From assembly GCF_963678975.1 (NCBI RefSeq), contig NC_089272.1:63500574-63564573 (forward strand): DNA of 64,000 nt. Direction: 5' to 3'. The DNA comes from Dysidea avara. Lineage: Eukaryota > Porifera > Demospongiae > Dictyoceratida > Dysideidae. Shown here piece by piece: positions 1-11,201 of this stretch. Numbering within the stretch: the first letter of the stretch is position 1; the number at the start of each line of letters is the position of its first letter. The position numbers and the translations under genes are program-made. The notes beneath the pieces were generated by a model. It ran no database searches, was not told where the DNA came from, and saw only the letters and a list, made by a program, of their open reading frames with translations.

Positions 1-744
1 AAGATGCATACAATTTTTAAAATGATTGAATTGATTTTAAAAGACCATTTATTCCTTAAATACCTGCACATCAACTATGCATACTGTACATAATTACAAC
101 TGGGATATTGGACATACTTTTTGGCATTTCCCCAATTTTCTGCCTATTATGCTTACTTTTATGTTTTTCATAAATGCTTTATGCTTTTATTTTGTGTTTT
201 TTCTTTGTGCAGAGAAGTTCTTCATACGATAGAATAAAAGTGTCACTTCAACTGCAACATACAAATAATAGCAATAGCTTGAAATTGGAATGTACTCCAT
301 AGTAGGCATATTAGAGCAAGGGATCTGGGGGGGCATATCTGTAGTCCCTCAGAAGCTATAGACATTTTATTGTCTATTATCTTTGTAGTTTTGTATGCAA
401 ATAATTATGTATGAAATACTATGCAGCTTCTGATTGATCTTTTGAGTTGTTATTATTATTTGGGGGCAGACAACAAAGCCGATTAAGCCCAAACAATTAC
501 AAATTATACATGCTGTACAATCAAGTTTGAAAATGCAGTTAAAGTGTTCAGTTCAATTAGTTGTAGCAATTGGTATTCAAAGGACAGCAACTGCTATGTA
601 TGCATGCAACACCATGAATGGTGCCAAGAACAAAATGTATTCGAAGTTGCTATTGTTCTGGCAGCCGGAAATATTTTTTGTCAGTGCTATTGTTCTGGCA
701 GTCCACTAGATTTCTCACTATCAAGCACACTAGTTGTATGCTAT

Positions 745-853
745 GCCCCGAGCATTCAACTTTAGGGAACGCGTCTAGTATGTTGCCCCGAGCATTCAAC
801 TTTAGGGAACGCGTCTAGTATGTTGCCCCGAGCATTCAACTTTAGGGAACGCG
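745..853. repeat. 40-bp tandem repeat, about 2.7 copies
   Basis: The word GCCCCGAGCATTCAACTTTA recurs with its start at 745, 785 and 825, a spacing of exactly 40 bases. Copies one and two are identical through GGGAACGCGTCTAGTATG. The third changes after GGGAACGCG. Near-identity indicates recent expansion. No function is apparent. Confidence 0.93.
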
Positions 854-981
854 AAAAGTAGTTCTAGTGTTAGGTTAGGGTCAGGTTCAGCTTTAGTTTC
901 TTCTTCACCTTCAATATATATTACTAGCATTGTTACCTGCCCTACGTGCAGGTATGGGTTATGCATGATTTGACTGTACAT

Positions 982-1018
982 GACACACACACACACACAT
1001 GGACGCACACACACACAC
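982..1018. repeat. (CA)n microsatellite, interrupted
   Basis: Two runs of CA dinucleotides are separated by TGGACG. Confidence 0.9.
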
Positions 1019-3374
1019 TTACTAAACATGTTACTACAAAGAGATAATTAGGACAATTGTTTATCATCATCCCATTTGATTAGTATACACCCCTGAAATC
1101 AGAACACCTTCATAATTAGGACAATTGTCTATCCTGTTGTATTAGTGTACACATATTTAGGCTCTTGAAATCATGCAGAACACCACACTGATAAGCACAC
1201 TTTAGCATGGTCCTAAGGTGTCCAGAATAGAGGGATTGCACTGTTAATGAAGTATCCCATTTTTAAACACTCTTAAGTCCTGTAATATGTGCATGGATCT
1301 AGTAACAAAAGGTATGTAATATTTAAAACCAGCTCAGTTATTTCTATCCCATTGTGCAGACAAAACAAAGAAAAATGGCTGTTTAATGGCTGGGAAAGTA
1401 GCCGAATGATAGGGCTTGAGCAGCAATATAAATGCAATTTACAGCATATTTCTGAGGTGTGAATAAACACAATGTATTTGCTGACAGCTCAGAAATGTGC
1501 AATTATGGGCATTTTGTAGGGTACAAACAACTAAGGTCACATGGCACATAGTTTTTGTGTTAGAAGACCCACCAAGAGTAGTGTTATTGATACCTTGGCC
1601 TTGGCTGTACCTTAGCTTATTACAGACAGGGTTATAATGCCTGATTTAACAACACATCTATACAATTGAGGTACAGAATGTGGACATTAGCTGGAGTATG
1701 CAAGTCAGAATTTAAGACCCCCTAAGGAATGAAGGTTAAATTTTGACCTTTGAAATTTTGAAGCAAGTCAGGGTCAATAGCCAGGTCAGGGATTTCAGCA
1801 CATACGATGTCATCAATCTTATGAGGTGTTATCTTGTGTTCTGGAATTAACCACACCAAGAAATGAGCATGTGGTAGACCACGCTTTTGCCATTCTACTG
1901 AGTACAGCCAAGCCCGTGGTTTTCCAAAAATCATATCGGTTTTTAACATTTCTAACATTTTCTTAATCTTTAGTCTAAACACTCGAGCCACTAAGTCTGG
2001 ACGATCCTTGGGCTCCTGACCTGGAAGCAAACTATTTTTAATTTCAGGCCAATTGGGATTACATGTCATGGTTATAAACAAATCAGGGTGACCATATTTC
2101 CTAACGTAAGTCATGGCATCTTGTTGGCGCTCATGCATGTAGCGTGGCCCACCTGTGAATGTCGATGGAAGGATAATCCTACGACCTACATTGCTAGGGT
2201 CCCCATCCCCATCTACGATTGCATCTCGTAGATCCTGATAACAGTCAGCACGGAGTGCCTTCTGCTCACGTCTCAGAAATTGTAACCGTTCAGTTTCAAT
2301 TTTACAGTAGGCATCTACCAAGAACTGTTGGAATAGTCACTTAGCCCTAAGCAACACAGATACATTTTGCCTTACCATGATGTGGTAGCGGTAATACACT
2401 AAAACCGTTAATTTTTTTGTTATTAGCTAGTTTTAGGTTGATGTGCCATCCATCAGTACCGTGAGAGAAAATCAGTGGGTACTGCAGTGGATCATAGCCC
2501 CTGTGCAGTTCTGAAATACTATGCAAGCCACCATCCCTGTAGTGCAACACTATGTCTCTATTGTTTGCATTTTCATTAGGCATCAACACACCTACCTCAT
2601 CACACATGGGACTATTGTACCTCCTGGAGTGCTCACCTGTAGGTCTCTTTGTTTCATTGATAACAATTTTAATATTTATTGGCTCATCCTGCTGGTCAAA
2701 TATTTCTTTAGCCACTTAAAAAGCTGTACATAGTGGTTGTCATGATACAATAGGTGATTAATACCACTAACAATGTCTGGCCTTAACCCATCAACTATTT
2801 GACACCTAGTGGCCACTTGAGATTCCTGATTGTCAATGAAATAAATTTGACAAAATTTTGGGGACTCACCTGTTGAGGGAACCATGCTACCAATACGATG
2901 GTATACCTGACCCTGTATTTTAAAGGAGGGGTTGAAGCCAGGGAAAGCTATCTCATTACAACCAAAGCTGGTCATTTGGAATGCACAATTATATTTACGT
3001 ATGTTGTTTAGAAAATGTTTACCATCACTATCTGTACCCTCATACAGGTGCAGTAAGAACGGCTGTGGTTGAGGGAATGGCTCTAGTTGGACATTACCTT
3101 TTGAACAACAAAGGGACTCAGTTTCCCCCAGGAAACTTTAATGCATCACAATGTGAACATTCTATGCTAAGTGTGCCTACATCAGTTGTGCTAAAGAAAT
3201 TGTGTGGCTGGTAATTAAGGCCTCTAAAGCTAGGGTGTGTGCTTGCATGTACCTGATGTCTTTGTGTGTTCTCCATCTGCTGCTCTTGTGCACGGTATGG
3301 TGGATCAGCTCTTGCCAGCTGGTGCTGTAGTTGGTCGTGCTGTCGCTCCTCCCTCCTTGTAGTTGGCTGTAGGC

Positions 3375-3535
3375 GGGCATCTCTTCGAGCAGCTGCATCT
3401 CTTTGCTGTTCTTCGCTTCTTGTTACCGGGTCTAGACGGGCTTCACTTCGAGCAGCTGTGTCTCGTTGCTGTTCTTCACTTCTCGTTACCGGATCTAGAC
3501 GGGCTTCTCTTCGAGCAGCTGTGTCTCATAGTTGT
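3375..3535 (-). repeat. 63-bp tandem repeat coding 21-aa units in the Helitron N-terminus
   Basis: CGAGCAGCTG recurs at 3386, 3449 and 3512, a period of 63 bases (21 codons). Translated on the minus strand, the units read RDTAARREARLDPVTRSEEQ plus one residue, with small changes. Highly charged repeated linkers of this type occur near the N-terminus of many Helitron proteins. In-frame periodicity shows that the expansion happened under, or survived, coding constraint. Confidence 0.85.
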
Positions 3536-3721
3536 GCTTGCCATCATTTATTCCTGTCTTGATTTGCTACAACAACACTCGAGTTGCCAGATGATGGGCG
3601 TTTAATTTTACTAAAGTCCCACCTCGATACGTGGTTTGCATGCCAAGATATGATGAGCTAAAAGTCATGTTTTAAAAAGGTGTTCACAAAAAGGTACTGA
3701 GTAGAAAGAAAAAAATCTGTC

Positions 3722-3790
3722 AACACGTGGATTTGAACCCACGACCTCTTACACGCTAGTCAGACGTTCTACCACTTGAACAGTATGTGC
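3722..3790 (-). ncRNA. tRNA-like sequence, probably not a working tRNA
   Basis: On the minus strand there is a D-arm-like AAGTGGTAGAACG, an anticodon-stem-like segment TCTGACTAGCGTGTAAGA, and a good B-box GGTTCAAATCC inside a CGTGG/CCACG stem. The T loop has eight bases instead of seven, and no 5' strand pairs with the expected 3' acceptor TGTTGAC, so a functional tRNA is unlikely. It lies between the Helitron's likely 5' end and its first repeats, so it may be captured sequence or a SINE head. An alanine-type anticodon (AGC) is possible but unproven. Confidence 0.5.
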
Positions 3791-4075
3791 TGTGGTTTTC
3801 AAAGGAATGTTGCTCAAGTTTTCTCTACACCTTGGCCTTCTACGCACTGTAGAGACCGAACGGAAGCACGCGTGAACTCGTGATAACAATCTTAGAGTAG
3901 GCGGATGATGAGCGCTTCATTATCAGCACAGACTATCTCGATTCGCGCCAAGTCTGGTGAGTAAGCAGCGTGACCGTCAGACAGACAGACAGCTTTTCAG
4001 CTTTATATATATAAATATAGAAGTTACTCCACTCGGAGACATATAAGGTAGAAACTAAGGAAGTTGGGTAGCTGG

Positions 4076-4150
4076 GAGCCACATAGCACAATGGGTAGGA
4101 CTCTGGGTTCAAGCACTGGAGGTCCCTGGTTCAATTCCTGCTCAAGGCAT
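4076..4150 (+). repeat. tRNA-derived SINE-head-like sequence
   Basis: TAGCACAATGGGTAGGA resembles a polymerase III A box, and GGTTCAATTCC, about 40 bases downstream, matches a B box. A T-rich tract (TTTTTCTTTTTTTTCTT) follows, as a polymerase III terminator would. The stems pair poorly, so I call it tRNA-derived rather than a tRNA gene. Confidence 0.5.
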
Positions 4151-4372
4151 TTTGTGTTTTTCTTTTTTTTCTTCGTTTGAGGACCTTTTTTTGTCTAAGT
4201 TTTATTTTTATTCACGTGACTGCCAGAACAATAGCAACAGCCAAATGTATTAGCCTCCTTCCTGCAGCTGGAGAAAGACGCTTAATGGTTCTCATTGTCT
4301 CTGTTGCATGCGATGACTGTTCTATTAGAGTGTTTGAGTGTTCTATTAAAGAATCTCGATCTCTTTGAAATT

Positions 4373-4530
4373 TATTTATTTATTAAGGCTTTACAGCACA
4401 AGTGCTGAAGGTCTTTAGTACACCTGGTTCTACAGCCTGTTTAAAGTTGTTACAGAAAGTGTGTATGAAAAGGTGGAGAAAGGAGAAAAAATCCATGACT
4501 GGACCTAGGCAGCCTCGAACCTGCAGAAAT
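4373..4530 (-). repeat. tRNA-derived SINE copy (family A), 3' part with (AAAT)n tail
   Basis: On the minus strand it runs from GCAGGTTCGAGGCTGCCTAG through GTCCAGTCATGGATTTTTTC, then ACAGGCTGTAGAACCAGGTG and CAGCACTTGTGCTGTAAAG, ending in an AAATAAATAAAT-type tail. The same order of blocks occurs on the plus strand at 6300-6410 and 28494-28665, and the 3' block alone occurs at 47630-47722. The GGTTCGAGGC word fits a B box. The tail and polymerase III box together suggest a SINE. Confidence 0.75.
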
Positions 4531-4539
4531 ATTTCCTGT

Positions 4540-6295
4540 TTGATATTAACCCCAGTCTCACTGCAGACATGCAGAGACTTCACTAATTTCAATGTCCAGA
4601 CATTCACTAGCTATACTGACTCAACACTAACTTTATTATTATTATCATGCAGAGCTTCTATTGTATTATCTACCAATCGAGCTTCCAATAATCATCTTAG
4701 CACATTTTATTCAAAATCAGATGTACGAAAAATTCAATGATTGAAACTCAGTTAAATTACTTTGCTGTGCCTTGGTACTAGTTGGCCCATGACTACATGT
4801 GTCCTATAAAACTCAAACCCACAATGAAAAGCACTCGTTCCGCAGAGTGTAAACGTGTAGTAAGACTGTAGTGTATTTTCTACTCATTTTCAGGAATCAT
4901 TTCACCATCAAAAACAGGTTAGCCTTTGACTTTGTGACTTTTATACTTAACGTGGTGGAAACTTGCCCATTATGCTCCACAATACCAGGTCATGGGCCTA
5001 CTGATCAAAATGAAATTGACATATAGTGTTGGATTGGAAAAATACATCTCAAATAGCGCTGTGCAATGTCCACTTTGTAATGAAGGTAATGAAATATGTA
5101 TAAATAGAGGCTTAATGACCCATTTGGTAGGATTGACATCCGTCTACATGCGTGCAATACTGACTATGGTTCAGTAGGCCCAAATGTATGGGTTTAACAT
5201 ACAATACATTCACCCTACAAAGTCAGTTGAATCTGTATGTATCCTATAGTTTTCAACTCATCATTAAGATGTAGGTTGAAATCATCGCTAAATACAGCTA
5301 TCTTCTTGTGGTTCTAGGTCATCCATAAACGTCCAGCGATGCACAATTAGAAACTGCTTCTCTGACGTATTGACTATGTCATTCGTCATTAATAGGCAAA
5401 TCCAGCACTGACCTTACTTAGAAAGCTCAATCCAACTAATTATATGTGTTCTGTTTTCCCCTACAAGTAAACTACAAAAGTAGTAGCTAGCTGAAACTGG
5501 CGCCAAATGAGATAGTCTACTTTTCAGGGTATATTAAAATCACATGCATCGAGCTAGAAAAATGCATGTAATAAAATCAGCAGATTATGATGGGTGTTGT
5601 TTTAAACTAAGGGATTTTGAGCACATACACAGTGCAAAACTAGCATGCTCTCATCTAGGGGGGTCTGGGGCATGCCCCCACTGGAATTTTTTGAGAATTT
5701 ACCCATCTGAGATTAAGTCTGGTGTAAATTTGGAACAAAAATTGCTTGACTAGTTACACTACCAATAATAACAAAGAATAATGACTGAAGTATGATGTGA
5801 TAGACCAGCTTCCTCCAGGACAAGACACTTTACACGGCAGACGTGTTGTGATACATTGCTAAATTATAGTTCATTCAACTCAATTAATTTAGAAATGCAA
5901 TAACACTATAAACAGTTAGTCTCTCCATCAGTTTAGTCGGTAGCTTGTGGCTTCCTGACAACTGGTTTGTATAGATGAGCTGCAGGCTATAAAGGAACAT
6001 GTACTTGTAAATGATGAAAGAAAGAAACAAAACAAACAGTTTATATGTCTCACAGAATGCTTCTTAACTAAGAAAGTTAAACCACATCAACAGTTATTTC
6101 AAGTATCCCTTTGATGTGGTTACCACTCTAATTGATTAGGTATAAATGTACCATGATTAAACCGTACATTAGCAGTTGCACCCACGCACGCACTGTTGCT
6201 CACATATGCGATATTAAAAAGCTATTTGCACTCAATACAGATGGGCGTGCACACACACACACACAACAAACAGTCACACACACCACTAACCACCT
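4540..6295. other. No gene recognised
   Basis: Short open frames only (for example 4992-5177 with a CPLCNEGNE stretch), none matching a family I know. At 5655-5690 there is a G/C palindrome-like segment (GGGGGGTCTGGGGGCATGCCCCC) of a kind that recurs in part at 36170-36190. Confidence 0.55.
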
Positions 6296-6299
6296 GGCA

Positions 6300-6412
6300 G
6301 ACTCCTGTAAGTGTTCGAGCATTAATCGGATGGCTGCAGGTTCGAGGCCGCCCAGGTCCAGTCATGGATTTTTTCATCTTTCTCCTACTTTTAAAACATA
6401 CTTAGTGAAGTT
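6300..6412 (+). repeat. tRNA-derived SINE copy (family A), 5' part
   Basis: GTGTTCGAGCATTAATCGGA, GGCTGCAGGTTCGAGGCCGC and GTCCAGTCATGGATTTTTTC occur in the same order as at 28494 and, reversed, at 4530. The copy stops before the 3' CAGCACTTGTGCTGTAAAG block and runs into unrelated tandem sequence. Confidence 0.75.
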
Positions 6413-6429
6413 AGTATAAACATCTTAGG

Positions 6430-6505
6430 CCGCTGGTATACAGGCTCTGCCTTTACCAAGTACTTATTCCACTGGTATACAGGCTCTACCTTTACCAAGT
6501 ACTTT
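6430..6505. repeat. Two tandem copies of a roughly 40-bp unit
   Basis: CTGGTATACAGGCTCTGCCT then TTACCAAGTACTT, followed by CTGGTATACAGGCTCTACCT then TTACCAAGTACTT. The two copies differ by one base in the shared core, which indicates a recent duplication. Confidence 0.85.
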
Positions 6506-6654
6506 AATCATAATAAAAACACACACACAACACAACACACACACAGGATGGCTTTGTAGTGTACTAAGTGGGAGAAAATTTTGAGGTTAGTGTAAGATAT
6601 TATTGTGGTTAGGGACTAACTGACTTCAGATCCTTTGGAACATAGGCGGTGGAG

Positions 6655-6700
6655 ACGGGGGGCCAGGGGGGCCATGGCCCCCCCACTTTTTTGGGACACT
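6655..6700. repeat. G-rich/C-rich palindromic segment
   Basis: GGGGGGCCAGGGGGGCCATG is followed directly by GCCCCCCCAC, so the strand can fold on itself and the G runs could form a quadruplex. A short pyrimidine/purine echo (GGCCTGGCCCCCTCAC) lies at about 6896-6911 after a poly-T run at 6857-6878, suggesting the two mark one mobile-element fragment. Confidence 0.6.
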
Positions 6701-6879
6701 GTTTGCAAGAAAAGATCGAGATACTCTAATAGAACAGTCAGGATCTGGATAGAGTAGTCACAGCATTCAGAGAAGCAGTGTAGCAAATTACTTAGCTACG
6801 TATGTATAAGGAGATACAATTGGTGGAGAAAACCTATTGTCAGCAGGCTGTGACCTTTTTTTTTTTTTTTTTTTTTTGG

Positions 6880-7808
6880 TCTTCAACTTAGAGCTGGCCT
6901 GGCCCCCTCACTCTTTGGCCTGCTTTGGAATGTGTTGGTTTCAATGATTAGACATTTATTCCAACATAGACATAGCTGTAAAAGCATCACATTCAAAAGT
7001 GATTGTATTATAAGAATATTTTACACAGGTGGTCTACACTAATGCACACAACCAAAAATGTACTAAATTTCTGGTAATGATTATGCCAGCATTATGCTTT
7101 TCATCCCCTATTATGCCTAAAATTATGCCAGCATAATCGACGCTAGCCTATTCGGTACAACTGTTTATTAGTCCGGCCCAATTTCTGACAAGCATGTATT
7201 AGATATCAAACATTTAGCACATTTCAAAATAATTGTTTGTGTAGCTGGCACTGTACGTAATTTGTGACCCAGTCTGACAAAGCCAGTTTCATAGCCTTTT
7301 CAAATATCACATTTGATAATCTATAACTCCTCGTGTCCTTACTAGTAACATATGAACTTGAAACTTTGCCGTAGCATTTTACTAGGCAACACCTTATATG
7401 AACAAAATTTCTAGTTACTGCTTTATTCATACAAAATGATACGTGTTGATAATTGGAAAGGTTATAAAACTGGTTTTGTCAGACCGACTTAATGTGTAAA
7501 CAACAATCCTGTATTGAAGTAATTATGCTAACGGATTTCTAATTCTTTGAGAGTGATGAGAGGTTGTCCCAAGTGCTATCAATGACTAAATAACTGGTAT
7601 AACATATTGAAAATTCTAATTGGTCATTTTCTTCACGACAATATACTTCCATGTTTTGCAGACTGAATACTTTTGGCTTATGTGGAACGGTTTAATTTAA
7701 TTTCAAAAATTAAAAAAATAATACTACTAAATCTTTTGGCTATGTACTTTGTGTGTAATAAAACAATGATGTCTACCTGCCTGCTCTATTAATTATTTAC
7801 TTACTGAC
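6880..7808. other. No gene recognised
   Basis: No long open frame and no recognised protein. At about 7065-7140 there is a cluster of ATTATGCC words (CCTATTATGCC, AAAATTATGCCAGC) like those at 57.65-58.41 kb. Confidence 0.55.
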
Positions 7809-7810
7809 TA

Positions 7811-8625
7811 CCGTAGATTCCCTAAAATTTTGGCATCTCTAAATATTCTGCACTCCCTGTGCTTTGAACGCAATGTGCTCTAAATTTCGGCAAGTGCAAG
7901 GAAAGTTTCTAATTATAAGCGCGCTACTTTTTCGGCACTTGGAGTACTAGTTGACGAAGGTCTCTTGACTACTGAGGATTCCCAGTGACCTTACACAATA
8001 TGCTACCTCGATACTGGATGAAGCACCAAGTGGGAAATTGTTCAGGGAAAGTGCCCAACGATATCATCGTGTGACATCACTGATGCACAGCTACCGCTAA
8101 ATGATCTTCGTTTCTGTTCACAAAATAACATCTCTCCTGGAACCCACAAACATGATACACCCTCAGATAATGCTCTGTTAAGTCATGGAACACTTCACGC
8201 AGCATCTGGTAGCGAGATTTAATTAATCATCACGAAATAGTTTAATAATATTATTGATTGTGGTTTCTATTTTTATTAGTTGGAATCCTTAATATTGCGT
8301 CTGAGTGATAAGCGATGTAGTAATGACATTGATCATCTCTCCTGGATAATGTAGGCAATCACGGTATATAAGTTAGTGCTGCAGCCAAAGTGGTGCGGCC
8401 AGTATCGTCAGTTCCGTCGCAAGACGTTCCTGTTGGTCTCTGTAGAAAGAAATCCAGAAAGTAAACAGATCGCAAATAACATAGCCATGAAGCGTGCAGA
8501 CTGTATTAGGGGTAGATCCCTAAAAATTCAACAATAACACCGGGTTGGTACAATTTTTTCCTAATTGTTCGGCCAGACATGAACGGAATTAATTTATTTC
8601 TGCCGAATTTTTAAGGAATCTACAG
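7811..8625. mobile_element. Non-autonomous TIR element, 815 bp, TA target sites
   Basis: The ends are inverted repeats: CCGTAGATTCCCTAAAATTT at the left, and CTGTAGATTCCTTAAAAATT read inward from the right, 21 of 25 bases matching when extended to GGCA. A TA dinucleotide abuts each end (7809-7810 and 8626-8627), as in Tc1/mariner-type insertions. No transposase frame is visible inside. It is either a large MITE or an internally decayed element. Confidence 0.8.
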
Positions 8626-8739
8626 TATATTAGAATTATTTTATTATTATTTTTTTAGATTGAATACAACACATAACACAAATTACAAGCAAAATGGTCC
8701 ACAAAATTAACTCTACTACTACAATTACAGTACCACTAC

Positions 8740-8885
8740 AACTACTACTACTAACTAAGGGTAAAGGGGATTGTCATCATCAGACCCCTGTAGAGCCCAA
8801 TATCTAAGGATAATCCTTGCATTGTGAGTCCATAAGGCAACAGACAGTTGTTGGAGGAGATTCTTTCAACAACTGTCTAGAATAA
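8740..8885 (-). mobile_element. 3' end of a LINE-like retroelement, short fragment
   Basis: The minus strand resembles the end of the longer fragment at 36995-37290: GGGCTCTACAGGGGTCTGAT and GATGACAATCCCCTTTACCC correspond to GGCCCTTCAAGACAGTAATG and GATGACAATCCCCTCTACCC. A translated reading gives a tail of the type ..RYWALQGSDDDNPLYP, which I recognise only loosely as the C-terminus of a reverse-transcriptase element. The family is uncertain. Confidence 0.45.
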
Positions 8886-8889
8886 ATTG

Positions 8890-9498
8890 AGTGAGCCAAT
8901 GCATTTCACAGGCAACGTTTTGTAGTGTGGCACATTTATAGCATTGTGTGCTTGATGCTTCAGATATCACGTTCTGTTATACTCAAAATTATGCCAACAC
9001 CATAGCCAGGCTGCCTTTTGTGTTTTGTGTGAGGGTAGCGTGTGTCTGAAAAATATTTTATTTATTTAGCTGAATTGCATTACTTAAGATAGCTAGCTAC
9101 CTGACAGTCCACTTTCAGCCACCTCAGCAACATTGTCTGGATGATATTCAGTTGATGCTAGTATGTCATAGAGTGATGATGCAAGAACTGGCTGTATTAG
9201 TGATCAACTACCCGTGCCTATCATTCAATATCATACTGTATTATTAAGGATTATGAAGGTTTGGGCTTTTCTGGCCAACTGAAAAATAACCAGGCCTCAT
9301 GATACCTTCACAGCACCTTGGCAGCGTTGGTTAGGTATAAGAAGGTCCAAAAGTGTCTACATGAGTGGCTGCTGAGGACATACATCTGCCCCTTGGTAAC
9401 GTCCTATGGACCCACCCCTGACGGTAAATCAAATGCAAAATGTCCTATATACTATTTCATTGTGTAGTCGGTTTATTATTGTTTTGTTTTTTAATTTA
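8890..9498. other. Intron or upstream DNA of the PCBD gene; repeat fragment
   Basis: No exon recognised. Around 9250-9340 lies a diverged copy of the dispersed module that contains TTGGCAGCGTTGGTTAGGTA (compare TTTGGCAGTATTGGTGAGGT at about 24280 and related sequence at 21140, 40460, 41350 and 42460). The first exon of the PCBD gene could lie here or further upstream but I could not identify it. Confidence 0.5.
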
Positions 9499-9499
9499 G

Positions 9500-10328
9500 T
9501 CCCTAGTCCGTCCAAAGCCACTGGATCCTACTATACAACGTAAAGTGCTTAAGCCATTGTTAGCTGCAGGCTGGCATTTGTCACATAGCAAGAACTCCAT
9601 CACCAAGACTTTTGTGTTTGTTAACTTTAGTCAAGCTTTTGCCTTTATGGTAAGAGTCGCCATGAAAGCTGAGGAAATCAATCATCATCCGGACTGGTCA
9701 AACTTTTATCACAAGGTGAGTGTAAGCTATAAGTATGATAGAGTGTATTGGCTAAATGTTGTACATTAAGCAATAGCTATATGCTATTGATTAGTGACTA
9801 TTTAATTGCAGTTATATTGCTCAGTGATGGAGCAACCATTACTTGACAATTGAGTTACAAGCCTATTACATTTTGTCAATGTGCCGATTACACTCAATTG
9901 CTCACATCAATTTTTACTTATAAACACTCTATTAGAGTATTTCACTACACTGAATTTCCCATGGACCCGTATGTTATTATACTGGAATATTGATAAAGGC
10001 CATTGCATTTTACAGCCAAAAATTATAATGTAGCTAGATATCTTAGGATATAGTGGCCTAATTTCAGCCACAACAATCCAACAGTTACCAGTGGTAACTG
10101 TTAAATATTTTTCATGGATGTAATGTGAATGTACATATATAGTTATACCCCACAATTATATTATCATAGCTGTTGCAGCTACCCTGTCTCAACTAAACAA
10201 ACAGTTATGTATTTACCAACAACTATACTCCTATACAGGTAACAGTGACTTTTTCTACTCGTTTTGAGGGCGTCCTGTCAGATAAAGATGTCACCATGGC
10301 AATGTTCATGGAATCATACACTGCCTAG
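9500..10328 (+). CDS. PCBD: Pterin-4a-carbinolamine dehydratase (PCBD/DCoH), 3' two exons
   Basis: Exon 9500-9715 and exon 10239-10328 join in phase 0 and end at TAG. Together they give about 101 residues, close to the full length of PCBD proteins (about 100). The protein reads VLKPLLAAGWHL, then FVFVNFSQAFAFMVRVAMKAE, then the family signature EEINHHPDWSNFYHKV, and ends VTVTFSTRFEGVLSDKDVTM plus AMFMESYTA. The HHP-W segment forms the pterin dehydratase site. The enzyme recycles tetrahydrobiopterin by dehydrating 4a-hydroxy-tetrahydropterin; in vertebrates it also binds HNF1. The start codon is not found: an AG precedes 9500, but a second AG at 9505-9506 leaves the exact acceptor open. A short 5' exon probably lies upstream. 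The donor (GTGAGT) and acceptor (TACAG) of the internal intron are good. Confidence 0.9.
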
Positions 10329-10892
10329 TAACAATACTGTACAATGGAAACCACAGTAGCTGGTATGCATTATTTCTCTAGTATGATTGCAGTTTAGCAC
10401 ATAATAGTATGTAGTTACAACATTGCATTTTTTCATAAGCACATATATATACTTTGTTGTTTTTGCTGAATAGTAAATAATGTCACATAGGACATATAAA
10501 ACGTAAAGTTGCATGATAAGATTATGGTATTGTTTCTAGTTCACTGTTAGTTAAAGCATGGTAATACTCAGAAACGCCATTTTAGGTGGTTTATATTTCC
10601 AGTGTTTATGTGGTCACTGCATCACAGCATGTCCTTGCCAACAAAGGCTGGAAGTTCACAGATTTGCTGTCTGCCATTAATTTTACCATAACAAATGGTT
10701 CATCTCTCAACACCCACCTATTCATTACAAGTTTTACAAGTGTGAATATGTGTACACGTAAATTGTCTACAAATCACAACACTGTCATACTGTTATGAAA
10801 TTAAATAAGTGATATAGCTACCCTGTTCTGAGCTATTAATAAAGACGACCCTGTTGCTGATGGATGGCCTTGAACCTTCGATAAGATACTCA
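10329..10892. other. No gene recognised
   Basis: 3' flank of PCBD. Only short open frames without family resemblance. Confidence 0.5.
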
Positions 10893-11201
10893 ACCTGATT
10901 AAAGGTTAGTTACCATTCCGAGGCATTTTCAACATCAACCATCAAAATTCCAGCTTAGATGGTGTCTCTGTGATCATGTCGGCATACTTGGTTGACAACG
11001 TCTGGAATGGTAACTGTTAATAAGTTCTTAGCTACTTGACTATTGACAATACCATTGTCCTGGAAATTTGAAGTTCAGAGATCTCTCTTTAGTCTTCACT
11101 GTGAGTTTACTGACATAAATGATCTCAGTGACACCATTCAAACTGAAATATTCCTCCAAGGATGTTGAAATTGTCTTGGAATGATAACCCTTTAATCAGG
11201 T
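10893..11201. mobile_element. Foldback (long inverted repeat) element, about 309 bp
   Basis: The left arm ACCTGATTAAAGGTTAGTTA (10893) pairs with the right arm ending CCCTTTAATCAGGT (11201). Matching continues inward through CATTCC..GGCATTTTCAACATC against GATGTTGAAATTGTCTTGGAATG and GGTGTCTCTGTGATCATG against CATAAATGATCTCAGTGACACC. The arms have drifted, so the insertion is old. No coding capacity is seen. Confidence 0.75.

Larger units (their letters stand above)
1..1721. other. No gene recognised; repeats only
   Basis: No reading frame here resembles a known protein and the open frames are short. The stretch holds a 40-bp tandem repeat (745-853), a CA microsatellite near 982-1018, and a diverged local duplication at about 1045-1160 that shares the words AATTAGGACAATTGT and GTACAC. 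The bases around 140-190 are rich in TATTATGC and GCTTTAT words like those in other repeats of the window (7.1, 34.9, 57.7 and 58.3 kb). Confidence 0.6.
1722..4021 (-). mobile_element. Decayed Helitron with Rep (HUH) domain, helicase part missing
   Basis: On the minus strand the element reads: an Arg/Glu-rich N-terminal region (about 3560-3250) with three 21-residue repeats of the form RDTAARREARLDPVTRSEEQ; a conserved middle (2975-2347) with GEHSRRYNSP and DEVGVLMP; then the Rep nuclease (2321-1722). The Rep part shows the two-histidine HUH-type motif GLPHAHFLVWL and a tyrosine-bearing segment VRKYGHPDLFITMTCNPNWP, both typical of Helitron replication initiators. The frame shifts near 2690 and 2390, a stop lies near 2338, and the helicase domain that should follow is absent, so this is a dead, truncated copy. 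The likely 5' terminus is near 4021, where the minus strand reads TCTATATTTATATATATAAA, a T-rich start seen in many Helitrons. That boundary is inference; the Rep assignment is firm. Confidence 0.88.

Noticed and set aside
745-853. A CRISPR array
   Set aside because: The 40-bp units are tandem with no unique spacers, there are fewer than three copies, and the DNA is from an animal.
3720-3795. A working tRNA gene
   Set aside because: The acceptor arm does not pair and the T loop has eight bases.
4992-5177. A zinc-binding protein (CPLCNEGNE)
   Set aside because: One CxxC pair in a 61-codon frame with no exon context is not enough.
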